Of a stretch of 64,000 bases of DNA, positions 38,828-48,669 are shown one piece after another. The position numbers were made by a program, and so were the translations under genes. The stretch is from Trichormus sp. M33_DOE_039 (GTDB taxonomy: Bacteria > Cyanobacteriota > Cyanobacteriia > Cyanobacteriales > Nostocaceae), in the NCBI GenBank assembly GCA_015296085.1, contig DVDT01000082.1:97156-161155 (forward strand), given 5' to 3'. How positions within the stretch are numbered: position 1 is the first letter of the stretch; each line of letters opens with the position of its first letter. The notes below the pieces were generated by a model. It had not been told where the DNA came from, did no database searches, and worked only from the letters and a program-made list of their open reading frames with translations.

Positions 38828-39773
38828 GTTACTTTAGGCATCTTAAATAGGAGAATAATTTTAACTTTTATAATTACTTCTTAACTTTCAGAACAAGTCA
38901 TGATTTCCTCAGCATATCACCATACAAATATTTTTTGTGCTGATTATTTACCTGTATTTAGGTTGTTAATTTCTTAAATGTCCTAAGTGTCTTATTGGTT
39001 TCTTGTTTTTTTTAGATAATTCTTTAATTCTCTTATCTGTCCTTTTATTTCATATTTATTGTGGATAATCTAGTTTTGTAGATAAATATATGAACTTATT
39101 ACTATTTTGGCGATTTCAACATTTTTGAATTTAAGCTTGACAATTATGTGAGATATAAGTATAGAGCGTAAATAAAAATATTTCCGCTATTGCCTTCGCA
39201 TAGCGTCTTGTAGAGAGCACAGTGAAGCAAAGACATCTTATATTTAACCATACCTACCTACTTGAATAAAATTATTTATGCCATGATAAAAATAAAAAAT
39301 TACTCACTTGTAGAGTGATGCACAAATTCATAGAATATTATTAAAGCTAGATTAAAATTGTAATTAACTCTCCTAAACTTTTAGATAGTTTTAGGATTTC
39401 TACTTATCTGCAGAGTTTGATAACAGGTTAATTATTATAAGTAAGTCAGGGAAAAACACAAATATATTTAAGTAAGATAAACGAGGCTAAAACTCTCTTT
39501 AATTCTAGCTTGACAATGTTATTTATATGACTATCTATATATATCAGTCCCACACCACATTTTCATCCTTGGTTGTGAAACTTATTTCATCGGGACTAAC
39601 TTCTGCCAATGAAAAATATTTAAGCCGTTATACTTATATACGTTAAAGTAAAGAAAGAAAAGAAACCCCTGCGCTCAAGGTAATGACACCAAAAATTGCT
39701 GTCTCCCAATGAATATGGTGAACAAGTTTAACAATGTTGATAATAGTGTTTGGGTGCAGAAAGCTTACCGTGA
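38828..39773. other. 946-bp AT-rich spacer
   Basis: Contains no supportable gene. A GCATAGCGTCTTGTAGAGAG dispersed-repeat fragment is at about 39200-39220. It lies between two minus-strand AAA-like genes and should hold the WD40 gene promoter. I see no terminator-type hairpin with a T run for the 464-aa gene. Confidence 0.5.
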
Positions 39774-41168
39774 TTACCGATTTATATAAACCGTATTTTG
39801 TGAAACATTTATAGATAGTTGCTTGGCGAAATAAGCGCGGTAGAGTTCGCAACGGGGTAGCACGCGATCGCCTTCAAATATAATTAATCCTAAACCTTCG
39901 AGTTTATGAGCATCCATAGGGTCAAGAACAACACCTTGTTGGCTTGCAACAACTTCAGTATAGATTTTTACCAAGTTAAGATTCGCTTGTAGTTTTACCC
40001 AGTGTCTTTGTAAATGATGGCGGTAAATACCACCATTAGCGATCGCTTCTTTGATCAAGTCTGCTAAGGTCATAGTCTCAGAGCTAAGATAATACAACGC
40101 AAGTTGTATGAGTGCTGGATGACCACCAACAAGAGACATCAACTTAGCTGATTCTTTGCCTTTAGACCAGTTTAGCCCATATCGCCTGGCTAATTCTTCT
40201 ACCTGTTGCTGGGTAAATTCATGTAGACGGATGGGTAGTCCAATATTAAAAGGGGAGTGGTTAATATCTAAGGAAATATACTGTTCTGTTGAGTAAACTA
40301 CTACTAATCTCAAGTTTTGCCATTGACTATTTTGTCGTGCTTCCTCGCACCAGGAACGCAATAAAGCAAAAAACTCTTGAGCAATGTGGGGATACTCAAA
40401 AAAGCGATCAACTTCACTTAGCACCAACACTATGGGTTTGTTAATCTGCTTGAGAATATAATTTTGTAGATAAAAACTACAGACTAATTTATAACCAATC
40501 TCTTGATCCCAATTGTCATCAATATTGGGATCAAGACCTAGTTTTGTAGCAACTTGACTACAAAAACAACGTAAAAGTTTACTTAAGTCAGTCAAACAGT
40601 CATCATCAATCTGTGTGAAACTTAAATTAACAGTGTGGTAATCTTGTCTACTTGCAAAAGCTAAAAGACGCAGGACTAAAGAGGTTTTACCCATTTGTCT
40701 CGGAGATAGAATCCGAATTACACAGCCTAGTTGAGTAACTTCTCGATAAATTAGTTCTTCAATCGGCGGACGTTCAATATATAAAGGTGAATCTAGAGGT
40801 ACTGGCCCATCTGGATATGACCATAGAGACAGACTTTCTGTTTGTACATATGAATGGTCTGAGAAAAAATCTAATTCTGTTTCGTTCTCATCTTGTAAAA
40901 GGATATAGTCTTCTCTATGTAGTTCTAATTTAAAAGCGTTAAAACATAATTTGAGAGTTTTTTGATCTACACCTTTATTTGCTGACCATAATCTGCTGAG
41001 AGTTTTAGCAGAAAGGTTTGTCTGTTGCGAGAGTTGGTCAAGAGTTATGCGATCCCCTTGATTTTGTAATATCTCCCAAGACAACATAGCATCTTTTAAT
41101 CGTTGTAATCCTTTAGGAGATAAAATCACACCTCTTTTTCTCTTTGTCTTATTTTGTTTTAAAGCCAT
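39774..41168 (-). CDS. AAA-like ATPase with N-terminal helix-turn-helix-like domain
   Basis: 464 aa. Residues about 15-85 (ILSPKGLQRLKDAMLSW, ITLDQLSQQTNLSAKTLSRLW, KGVDQKTLKLCFNAFKLEL) match a recurring N-terminal module of Nostocales proteins that looks like a helix-turn-helix. Residues about 120-430 are an AAA-like (AAA_35-type) ATPase with Walker A ILSPRQMGKTSLVLRLL near 150 and a Walker B-like VLVLSEVDRFFE near 245. No WD40 or pentapeptide tail follows, so it ends after the ATPase. It shares ATPase type and strand with the neighbouring WD40 protein. Function unknown. Confidence 0.85.
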   Translation of the reverse strand: MALKQNKTKRKRGVILSPKGLQRLKDAMLSWEILQNQGDRITLDQLSQQTNLSAKTLSRLWSANKGVDQKTLKLCFNAFKLELHREDYILLQDENETELDFFSDHSYVQTESLSLWSYPDGPVPLDSPLYIERPPIEELIYREVTQLGCVIRILSPRQMGKTSLVLRLLAFASRQDYHTVNLSFTQIDDDCLTDLSKLLRCFCSQVATKLGLDPNIDDNWDQEIGYKLVCSFYLQNYILKQINKPIVLVLSEVDRFFEYPHIAQEFFALLRSWCEEARQNSQWQNLRLVVVYSTEQYISLDINHSPFNIGLPIRLHEFTQQQVEELARRYGLNWSKGKESAKLMSLVGGHPALIQLALYYLSSETMTLADLIKEAIANGGIYRHHLQRHWVKLQANLNLVKIYTEVVASQQGVVLDPMDAHKLEGLGLIIFEGDRVLPRCELYRAYFAKQLSINVSQNTVYINR

Positions 41169-41387
41169 AGGTTTTTTGTAGCAACAGTGTGTTGGAAAAC
41201 AAAGTCTACTTGGTAGTTTAGATAACTACATTAGTAATTAAAGGAACACCATTTATTAAAATGGGTATTTCTTGATTTCAAGAGATAAAATTTTTGGATT
41301 CAAAATAAAGAATTAAGAATTATTTTTAATTAATTCTGGGTTCAGTCCCCCTCTCTCCTCTGACTGTCTTGAATTTTGAATTTTCTA

Positions 41388-41466
41388 GGTGCAAGCCTTA
41401 GCTATGCAAAGCTGCGTGAACCAGTAAGGATATTTTGAATCCCCCGAATGGCTGAAGACTTGCACC
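41388..41466 (+). ncRNA. Candidate structured RNA element (multi-stem, unknown class)
   Basis: An outer stem GGTGCAAG / CTTGCACC (41388-41395 with 41459-41466) encloses a second stem CCTTA / TAAGG (41396-41400 with 41425-41429), an AGCT/AGCT hairpin and the single-stranded AATCCCCCGAATGGCTGAAGA. It stands 18 bases before a 45-codon frame. It matches no riboswitch, tRNA or group II intron signature I know. It could equally be a dispersed palindromic repeat. Confidence 0.35.
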
Positions 41467-41484
41467 AAAGTATCGAGTATTTTT

Positions 41485-41622
41485 ATGGGAAACTTAGCCA
41501 ATATTGGCAGCAAAAATATTGCATACAGTTGGTTATCTGTTAGCCAATATAAGTTCCGTATTCAACAAAATTTATTGCCAAATCAGTACAATGCTCAAAT
41601 CTCAATTAGTTTTAAGTCTTAA
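41485..41622 (+). CDS. Possible 45-aa protein downstream of a structured element
   Basis: 45 codons, starting MGNLANIGSKNIAYSWLSV and ending ISISFKS. The ribosome site is weak (GAG about eight bases before the ATG). Its only support is its placement right after the structured element. No family recognised. Confidence 0.22.
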   Translation: MGNLANIGSKNIAYSWLSVSQYKFRIQQNLLPNQYNAQISISFKS

Positions 41623-42217
41623 TCTCATTAATGACTAAAACTTGGAAATTATTGAAATTTGGGCTGCATTAGACTCTATTTAGCCACAAATAGTTTACTT
41701 TCTATTATTTTTTTCTAGTTTTAATGTACTTCAGATAGTTCCTTAAGATTGTTAACTCTTTATGAAGTTATCTATATAAACTATAGATATTCACAGTAAA
41801 TCAAGTTACTGCATATTAACATCATAGTAAACACTTAAAAAACTTAAGTAAATTTTAGTACCTATGTCAAGATAGTATTGAGTACTCTGGGATGAGGTTA
41901 TTTCTATAAAATTACCTCTACTCCAAATCATGCAGTGTGGCGATCGCATCTAATCCGACCACACAGGGTTCAGAACGCGTGTGTTTAGCGTTAATTTATT
42001 TCGCTAATTAGGACTTCTACGGTTTAATATAATGGATTTTGGCGATTTTTGTATGCAATTGCCATTATTGGGATAAACCAAAATTATTTTTTATAAGTTA
42101 AAGCAGGTAAATGAGTTATCAGTTGCCAGGACAAACCATTATATCAACAGGCTTGTAACCCTGTTTACTGCTAAATTTTATGGGACGAGAGAGCCTCGCC
42201 CCAATTATCAACTAAAA

Positions 42218-43639
42218 TTAGCCAAAATGTTGGATAATGGCATCTGCAAACTCAGAACACTTCAGTGGTTCTACTGACGGCTCAAGCAACCTTGCCAAAT
42301 CGTAAGTAACTTTACGGTTTGCGATCGCATCACCTAACCCTTTCTTAATTAGGTCTGCGGCTTCTTGCCAACCCAGATATTCAAACATCATCACCCCAGA
42401 CAAAATCACCGAACCAGGGTTGATTCTGTCTAAGCCAGCGTGTTTGGGTGCTGTACCGTGGGTAGCTTCAAAAACGGCGCAAGCATCGCCAATATTTGCG
42501 CCTGGCCCCATGCCTAAGCCACCGACAATCGCCGCAGCTGCATCAGACAAGTAATCACCGTTTAAGTTCATCGTCGCCAGAATCGAATACTCATCTGGTC
42601 TGGTTTGGATTTGTTGAAATATACTATCAGCAATCCGGTCATTGACCATGATTTTCTCTTTCCACTTGCCGTTACCGTGGCTTTCCCAAATTAAATTCAG
42701 AACTGTTTCGACTTCCTTGACAATTTGAGCTTTTTTCTCTTGGGTAAGGGCATCAAAACCAGGATCAATCAGACGGGCGTTATCTTCTAAAGAAATATTG
42801 GGATTTTTCTCTTTGTTGCTTAAAATCCAAGATTCCCGTTCAGTAACGCACTCTTGACGAAATTCAGTAGTAGCCAGTTCGTAACCCCAATCCCGGAACG
42901 CACCTTCAGTGTACTTCATGATGTTACCCTTATGCACCAGAGTCACCTGTTGCTTATGTTTGGGTAACAAGAGAGCGTGTTTGATCGCACGACGTACAAG
43001 ACGTTGTGAACCAGTTTTGCTGATGGGTTTAATCCCGATTCCTGCATCCAGAGGAATTTGCTTTTTCCCATGTTCTGGGGTAGCGGGGATGAGTTCTTTA
43101 TTCAGGATGGAGATTAAGCGATCGCCGATTTCGCTACCTTGCTTCCACTCAATCCCCAAATAAATATCCTCTGTATTTTCCCGATAAACAATGACATCCA
43201 GCTTTTCGGGGTTTTTGTGAGGTGATGGCGTACCTGCATAATAACGGCAAGGACGCACGCAAGCATATAAGTCAAAAATTTGTCTGAGTGCCACATTTAA
43301 AGACCGGATACCACCACCCACAGGAGTAGTCAAAGGCCCTTTAATCGCAACACCATACTCCTTGATTGCTGCTAGAGTGTCTTCCGGTAGATACTGATAA
43401 GTACCGTATAAATCACAGGCTTCATCACCTGCGTAAACTTTAAACCAACTAATTTGACGCTTGCCCTGATATGCTTTAGCTACTGCCGCATCTAGTACCT
43501 TTTGCGTAGCTGGCCAAATATCAATACCCGTTCCATCACCCCGAATAAAAGGGATAATGGGATTGTCTGGGACAACAGGTTCACCATTTTTGAAGGTGAT
43601 TTTTGCTCCAGTTGTAGGGGGGTTAATCTTTTCGTACAT
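42218..43639 (-). CDS. icd: NADP-dependent isocitrate dehydrogenase
   Basis: Oxidises isocitrate to 2-oxoglutarate, the carbon skeleton for ammonium assimilation and the signal for NtcA and PII in cyanobacteria. The 473-aa protein has the isocitrate-binding [20 protein letters not shown], the Tyr/Asp set in [15 protein letters not shown], and the metal/nucleotide region [27 protein letters not shown] with [11 protein letters not shown]. Length fits the cyanobacterial NADP enzyme, which is longer than the E. coli one. I found no GTA-N8-TAC NtcA site directly upstream. It stands alone, with a repeat-rich spacer before it. Confidence 0.96.
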   Translation of the reverse strand: MYEKINPPTTGAKITFKNGEPVVPDNPIIPFIRGDGTGIDIWPATQKVLDAAVAKAYQGKRQISWFKVYAGDEACDLYGTYQYLPEDTLAAIKEYGVAIKGPLTTPVGGGIRSLNVALRQIFDLYACVRPCRYYAGTPSPHKNPEKLDVIVYRENTEDIYLGIEWKQGSEIGDRLISILNKELIPATPEHGKKQIPLDAGIGIKPISKTGSQRLVRRAIKHALLLPKHKQQVTLVHKGNIMKYTEGAFRDWGYELATTEFRQECVTERESWILSNKEKNPNISLEDNARLIDPGFDALTQEKKAQIVKEVETVLNLIWESHGNGKWKEKIMVNDRIADSIFQQIQTRPDEYSILATMNLNGDYLSDAAAAIVGGLGMGPGANIGDACAVFEATHGTAPKHAGLDRINPGSVILSGVMMFEYLGWQEAADLIKKGLGDAIANRKVTYDLARLLEPSVEPLKCSEFADAIIQHFG

Positions 43640-44162
43640 ACTTCACACACTCCACAAAGATACGCCGCCAGTGAGAAGATTCTTCTTGTGTAGGCTTGCA
43701 AATTTTACTGTAGATATTGGGGATTGGGGACTGGTGAGTCAGCGCGGTCTTGGGGAGGCAGTCCGTTGGGGAGACACTGCGTTGGGCGGCTTTGCCGACT
43801 TGTAGCAAGTGTCGTCGGCTTCGCCGACTTGAAGGAACTGCCGTGGTTTCCCCCATGTAGCTTGCTTCCCCGGAGGGGTGCGACTGACGTTAGCGCAAGC
43901 GGTAGCGACGCAGGAGCGTCACCCCGTTCGCGTAGCGTCCCGGAGGGAAGGGGGGATTGGGGACTAGGAAAACTTCTTCCTTTTTTTCCCTTACACCCCT
44001 ATACCCTTACACTCCTATACCCCTATCTTGTCGATGAGCAGATTTCCCCCTATTTCCCTTTTACAGCATTTAGGGATTCAAGTATAGGTTGCAGTGAAAA
44101 TGTCGCAATTTTGTACGATCAAAAATAGTAAACTACTTTTCGCTATCACTGCTTGATCATAG
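43640..44162. repeat. Repeat-dense divergent spacer between icd and gun4
   Basis: 523 bp. It holds GGGGATTGGGGACTGG heptamers (about 43717-43735), a large copy of the dispersed family (43735-43965) with GTCGGCTTCGCCGAC hairpins and CGTTCGCGTAGCGTCCC, more heptamers, and TTACACCCCTATACCCTTAC (about 43990-44025). A 134-codon frame crosses it but is an artefact of these repeats. Promoters of icd and gun4 must lie at the edges. Confidence 0.75.
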
Positions 44163-44933
44163 ATGAAGCCAGATAGCCAATTGCTTTTTCACGCTTCCGC
44201 TAACATGAGTAACAGCATGACAGACCCAATGATTGCATCAAGCACTGATAATGAGATTGAGTCCCTTCGACAAAAGTTGATCGCTGGGTCTATACAAGTC
44301 CAACAACAAATCATTCCACAATTAGCAGCTTTGGGTAATGAGGGATTAAATGTGTTGATGGAGTTTTTATTGCAACGCCGCGATCGCCCAGCGACTTGGG
44401 TTGATGGTAAAGCCTACCACTTCCTCTACAACTGTGATGCACCCCAAGTCAAAGAATTGCTGCAAACTCATTTTCCTGAAGGCATTGTACCTCTAAAATC
44501 AGATGCAGGCATTAATTACAATTCTTTGCAACAATTACTCGCTGCTCAAGATTTTCAAGCGGCTGATCTAATGACGATTCAAAAAATGTGTGAATTGGCA
44601 GGGACTACGGCAGTACAAAGAAAATGGTTATATTTTACTGAAGTAGATAATTTCCCCACTGTGGATTTACACACTATCAATAATCTCTGGGTAGTTCACT
44701 CTGAAGGTAAATTTGGTTTTTCAATACAACGAGAAATTTGGTTAAGTTTGGGCAAAAATTGGGACAATCTCTGGACGAAAATTGGCTGGAAAAGTGGTAA
44801 TAACTGGACAAGGTATCCCAAGGAATTTATCTGGGATTTGAGCGCGCCTAGAGGACATTTACCACTATCTAATCAATTGCGGGGAGTGCGTGTCATTGCT
44901 TCTTTGTTTGCTCATCCTGCATGGTCTAAGTAA
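44163..44933 (+). CDS. gun4: GUN4-domain regulator of Mg-chelatase
   Basis: Binds protoporphyrin IX and Mg-protoporphyrin and stimulates magnesium chelatase, the first committed step to chlorophyll. The protein (256 aa from the first ATG) has an N-terminal helical domain (about 30-110, IQVQQQIIPQLAALGNEGL) and the GUN4 core (about 120-256) with YNSLQQLLAAQDFQAADLMT, FPTVDLHTINNLWV, FGFSIQREIW, WTRYPKEFIWDLSAPRGHLP. ATGs at 44205 and 44217 (MSNSMTD, MTDPM) are also possible starts; 44217 fits my memory of homologues, but no start has a clear ribosome site. Confidence 0.93.
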   Translation: MKPDSQLLFHASANMSNSMTDPMIASSTDNEIESLRQKLIAGSIQVQQQIIPQLAALGNEGLNVLMEFLLQRRDRPATWVDGKAYHFLYNCDAPQVKELLQTHFPEGIVPLKSDAGINYNSLQQLLAAQDFQAADLMTIQKMCELAGTTAVQRKWLYFTEVDNFPTVDLHTINNLWVVHSEGKFGFSIQREIWLSLGKNWDNLWTKIGWKSGNNWTRYPKEFIWDLSAPRGHLPLSNQLRGVRVIASLFAHPAWSK

Positions 44934-45074
44934 AGAAGATAGGGGAGGAAGGGAACAGAAAAGCAGGGTAGAAATAGCTAATGACTAAGCTAATCAGGTG
45001 TTTATTGCCTTGCTAAAGTCAGCAAACAAGGGAATTTCCCTCATCGTCGCTAGTTAAACATATCAAATTGCGTC

Positions 45075-46157
45075 ATGGCAAAAGTTGTTTTAGAAGATAT
45101 TAAGCGTAGATTTAACAACGTCACTGCTATTGAGGATATTACCTTTGAAATTCCCGATGGCGAGTTTTGGGTATTAGTCGGCCCTTCTGGTTGTGGTAAA
45201 TCTACAATTTTACGCACGATCGCAGGTTTAGAAACTGCCACATCTGGCAAACTCTATATTGGCGATCAATTGGTGAATAACATCCCTGCTAGAGCGCGAG
45301 ATGTGGCGATGGTGTTTCAAAATTATGCTCTCTACCCGCACATGACTGTGGCGCAAAATATTGCCTTTGGCTTAAAAATGCGGAAAGTTGACGCACAAGT
45401 CATTCAAGAAAGGGTAGTGAGTGTGGCGCGATCGCTCTCTTTAGAACCCCTGTTAGATCGCAAACCCAAACAACTATCCGGGGGACAACAACAACGGGTA
45501 GCATTAGGAAGAGCGATCGCCCGTGAACCACAGGTATTTTTATTAGATGAACCTTTATCTAATTTAGATGCTCAATTGCGAGATGATACCAGAGCCGAAT
45601 TAAAGCAGCTGCATCAAGAATTCGGCGTAACTACAATTTATGTTACCCATGATCAAGTCGAAGCCATGACTTTGGCAGATAAAATTGTGGTACTAAATCG
45701 AGGAAGGATTCAACAAATTGGTGATCCTCAAACTATTTATGCTCGCCCTGCTAATCAAATGGTGGCAACTTTTTTAGGTAGCCCACCCATGAATATTTTA
45801 CCGGCGATCTATAAAAATCAGTGTTTCGATGTGAGTGGGCAATTAATAGAAATTCCGGCATTTATTCAAGATAATTTGCAGATACCCCAGGGACAAAGTA
45901 TTGATTTAGGTATTCGCCCAGAATACATGAAAATCAGTGCAGACTCAGGACTGTTAGTAGAGGTAAAGTTGGTAGAACCTTTAGGTAGAGAAACATTAGT
46001 TCGTGCTGGATTACCTGGAACAACAACATTACTGAATATTCAGGTGGCTGGCGATGTGCGTTTAAGTCCAGGCGATCGCTTGCATTTACAACTAGATTTA
46101 CATCAGTTATTTGTCTTTGATCCCAAAACGGGAGATAGACTTTTACCTCTAGATTAA
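45075..46157 (+). CDS. Sugar-type (MalK/UgpC-like) ABC transporter ATPase
   Basis: 360 aa. Walker A GPSGCGKSTILRT, signature LSGGQQQRVALGRAI, Walker B VFLLDEPLSNLD and the H-loop in TIYVTHDQVEAMT, then a C-terminal TOBE regulatory domain (about 245-360, LGIRPEYMKI, LVEPLGRETLVRA). This is the carbohydrate-uptake (CUT1) ATPase type, which can serve several transporters. No permease or binding-protein gene is adjacent, so it may be a shared orphan ATPase. The substrate is unknown. Confidence 0.93.
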   Translation: MAKVVLEDIKRRFNNVTAIEDITFEIPDGEFWVLVGPSGCGKSTILRTIAGLETATSGKLYIGDQLVNNIPARARDVAMVFQNYALYPHMTVAQNIAFGLKMRKVDAQVIQERVVSVARSLSLEPLLDRKPKQLSGGQQQRVALGRAIAREPQVFLLDEPLSNLDAQLRDDTRAELKQLHQEFGVTTIYVTHDQVEAMTLADKIVVLNRGRIQQIGDPQTIYARPANQMVATFLGSPPMNILPAIYKNQCFDVSGQLIEIPAFIQDNLQIPQGQSIDLGIRPEYMKISADSGLLVEVKLVEPLGRETLVRAGLPGTTTLLNIQVAGDVRLSPGDRLHLQLDLHQLFVFDPKTGDRLLPLD

Positions 46158-46350
46158 CTAGAACTAAGATGCAATTAGATTTACACTAGTTTTCTCTCAA
46201 CACAACATAAATATTTGATATTTCTAATTGCCTCTGCACTTAATTTTGTCAACCTTAATAATCTAAAATCCTGTGCTACAAACCTCTCTTAACTATATTT
46301 TAAATATTTACTATGCACTGTAATATACTGTAGTGTCCGATAGGATTGAA

Positions 46351-47748
46351 TTATTTATCATCTGGCTGCAAACCATACCAGCCATACCAATGGCGCACAG
46401 CTAACCAAATCACAGACAACAACCCCGCTACACTCAAAGTTAGACCACTAAACGGCACTAACAAACCCAAAACTGGTAATATTGCCCCAGTGATAGTACA
46501 GATGATGGCAGCGAGGGAAGCACTACGACTGTAACCTAAGCCCCATGACAATGTGAGTAAAATTGCGGAAAGCATTGTCCAAGCCAACATAGGATTCATG
46601 AAGCGGCTGAGATAGGTTAAAGTCAGTAGACAAGCAAAGAAGATACTAGCAGCGATCGCCACATTTTTCAAATTCATGGGGATAGATAAATAAAGCAACA
46701 ATATCCACCATAAAAATAAAGCTGGTGCTAGTAATAACAACCTGGGAAGGATACCTGTTTGACGAATGGGATTAGTGTTAGTGAATACACCAAAGGGATT
46801 TTTGACAGACACATTATCGTCGAATATCCAAGTAAACTGAGTACTGCGACCATCAACTTTGGTTTCACTAGGGATAATTCCACTAGCAAAATCAGCTCCA
46901 GGAAAGTTAGCAATTGCTGTCAAACGAAAGTTAGATAGCAACTGTCCGGCGGCGTTATAAACCCAACGTGGCCCGCCTTGCGCTTGATAGGTGACGCGAA
47001 AGCTGGTTTCTTCACCTGGTTGTAACTGGAAAGCAAAGCTATAATTCCCCGGTTCGACAGGCTCTAATCGAGTGCGATTCCGCTCTACTTTATAGTTAGA
47101 AAGCAATGAATAGCCAATTGGTGGCTGTGCTTCAAAAAAGAACTTATCAGTATTATTGAGGCGGTTAACTACTTTGTATTCTGCACCATAGTCTACACGG
47201 TAAACCGCACTACGGTTTTGAACATCTGTAGTTTGCTCTAACTTCACTTGAACTTGCGAACCTGCAAGCGACAACAAACGGTTAACTTCTCGCTTGTCGT
47301 TGACTTTAACTATTTTGCCATCTACCTGAGTTGTATAGGTAAATGGCTCTTGTGTTACATAGCGCACTTGGGGGACAATTTGCTCTAGTTTATCTCCAGC
47401 CACACTTTGAGTTACTTGAGTCACTTTGGCTTGTTCCCAATGGTGATAACGATTGCTCAAAGTGGAACACAGAAAAAATCCAGCGACCAACAATATTAAT
47501 ACTAGAGTTAAATGCTGCAAACCCCATAATAGTTTGGAGTAACGAATTGTCCACTCACCGATGACCATTTTTTGGTCTAGTGGATGGGCGCGTAAAGTAA
47601 AACTAATTAAAGCGATCGCTACTCCCAAAGCTATGACCAAAAATACTAAAAATAGAAAAGCAGGGAGTAATTGTGAACCAATTTGAATTAGCTCTGTGGG
47701 ATGTGTTAAATCGGGTAATCCGGGAATTCCCTGGTTAGCAGAGTCCAT
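46351..47748 (-). CDS. Multi-pass membrane protein of unknown function
   Basis: 465 aa. Two N-terminal membrane helices (LLPAFLFLVFLVIALGVAIALI and LVLILLVAGFFLCSTL, about 27-110) are followed by a large soluble, probably extracytoplasmic beta-rich domain (about 115-325, YVTQEPFTYTTQV, FAFQLQPGEETSFRVTYQAQGG) and four to five C-terminal helices (about 335-455). No family recognised. The order helices-domain-helices and the cyanobacterial context suggest an envelope or thylakoid protein. It stands alone and converges on the ABC ATPase gene. Confidence 0.75.
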   Translation of the reverse strand: MDSANQGIPGLPDLTHPTELIQIGSQLLPAFLFLVFLVIALGVAIALISFTLRAHPLDQKMVIGEWTIRYSKLLWGLQHLTLVLILLVAGFFLCSTLSNRYHHWEQAKVTQVTQSVAGDKLEQIVPQVRYVTQEPFTYTTQVDGKIVKVNDKREVNRLLSLAGSQVQVKLEQTTDVQNRSAVYRVDYGAEYKVVNRLNNTDKFFFEAQPPIGYSLLSNYKVERNRTRLEPVEPGNYSFAFQLQPGEETSFRVTYQAQGGPRWVYNAAGQLLSNFRLTAIANFPGADFASGIIPSETKVDGRSTQFTWIFDDNVSVKNPFGVFTNTNPIRQTGILPRLLLLAPALFLWWILLLYLSIPMNLKNVAIAASIFFACLLTLTYLSRFMNPMLAWTMLSAILLTLSWGLGYSRSASLAAIICTITGAILPVLGLLVPFSGLTLSVAGLLSVIWLAVRHWYGWYGLQPDDK

Positions 47749-47886
47749 TAGCGGTTTTTACAGAATTTGCAATTTCAAGACTGCTAAAATCTAACAAAAG
47801 TTTCTGTAAAAATTACTATGTATTTCTTCGGAAGAGGAAAAATCTCTCAACTAACTTTACATCAAATTTAGATGTACGAAAAGCAA

Positions 47887-48306
47887 TTAATTTGTCTTAT
47901 TAGCTACGCGGCAAACAATCTCCATAGAGTTAGCATCAGCACTTCTTGGCTTAGGAAAAATTTCTTGTTCTGTTCTATCGACTTTAGCTAAATTCCCGTT
48001 TGATGTATAGATAGCCAATCTTTTAGAAAACAATCTGCCTTGACTACAAGCAGCACGAAGAGTTCTCCTAGCGATGCCGTTATCACGCTGTTCTAGCAAA
48101 GTATATTCAGTTCCTTTCACAGATGACAAATCCAAAACGATTGGATCACCATTTCTATTAGAACCTACTTGCAGATAGAAATTATCTTTTGTAGTTTCAG
48201 CTATTGCCATACCGCTAAATGATAACGAGAGGATTGCAACCAAGCCACCAATCTTTCTTGACAACATAATTAATATTTTATCAACGCATACTTTATTTTT
48301 ATTCAT
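47887..48306 (-). CDS. Small exported protein of unknown function
   Basis: About 139 aa with a signal peptide (LSRKIGGLVAILSLSFSGMAIAE, cleavage after AIA). The mature part (NFYLQVGSNRNGDPIVLDLSS; AACSQGRLFSKRL; EIVCRVANKTN) has two cysteines that could pair. No family recognised. The start is uncertain: ATG 48306, ATG 48267 or a GTG at 48336 are all in frame, and none has a good ribosome site; 48267 already gives a full signal peptide. Confidence 0.68.
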   Translation of the reverse strand: MNKNKVCVDKILIMLSRKIGGLVAILSLSFSGMAIAETTKDNFYLQVGSNRNGDPIVLDLSSVKGTEYTLLEQRDNGIARRTLRAACSQGRLFSKRLAIYTSNGNLAKVDRTEQEIFPKPRSADANSMEIVCRVANKTN

Positions 48307-48641
48307 AAAGTATTGTTTTAGCTGTGGTACAATCACTGGAAAATATTTACATAGAGATACAATTCAAAATACAAAAGTTTAGTATTTATATCAAATTGAA
48401 AAATAATTCAGTTGATGAAGTTACTGAATTCACTTATTCTCGAACCAGTAGTACATAATTCATACTGATTGAGATTTAAAAAATGACTCAGAAAACGGAT
48501 TCATTTTTTGCTCTGGAAGCTTACTGAGATTTCTCATTGACGGAGATAGTTTTGAAATTGGAAGTCTCTAACCCTAAATACCGCAGGAAATTACTCATCC
48601 AAAATCTAAAATTTTATGACTCTAAAAGTCTAGTAGACAAT

Positions 48642-48669
48642 AAAAAAACCGTAGGGGAACTCTACGGTT
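48642..48669 (-). terminator. Minus-strand intrinsic terminator without an annotated gene upstream
   Basis: On the minus strand AACCGTAG, seven-base loop, CTACGGTT, then seven T residues: textbook form. The nearest minus-strand gene to its right starts at 49981 and ends about 800 bp away at 49466. Confidence 0.75.

Larger units (their letters stand above)
41169..42217. other. 1-kb spacer between AAA-like gene and icd
   Basis: Mostly AT-rich, with a repeat-like AATTAATTCTGGGTTCAG near 41328-41345. It holds the structured inverted-repeat element at 41388-41466 and the small frame at 41485-41622 listed below. Beyond 41630 I see nothing supportable. The icd gene ends here without an obvious strong terminator. 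Confidence 0.45.

Noticed and set aside
41388..41466. tRNA-like or group II intron fragment
   Set aside because: The length and outer stem resemble a tRNA but there is no T-loop GTTCRA or anticodon arm; no intron domain V signature was seen.
43640..43720. Expected NtcA site upstream of icd
   Set aside because: No GTA-N8-TAC pattern found by eye near the icd start.
43724..44128. 134-codon plus-strand frame starting MGTGESARSWGGSPL
   Set aside because: It lies wholly within dispersed repeats and heptamers; its sequence is the translation of those repeats.
46346..46534. 62-codon plus-strand frame
   Set aside because: Antisense to the C-terminal part of the 465-aa membrane protein gene.
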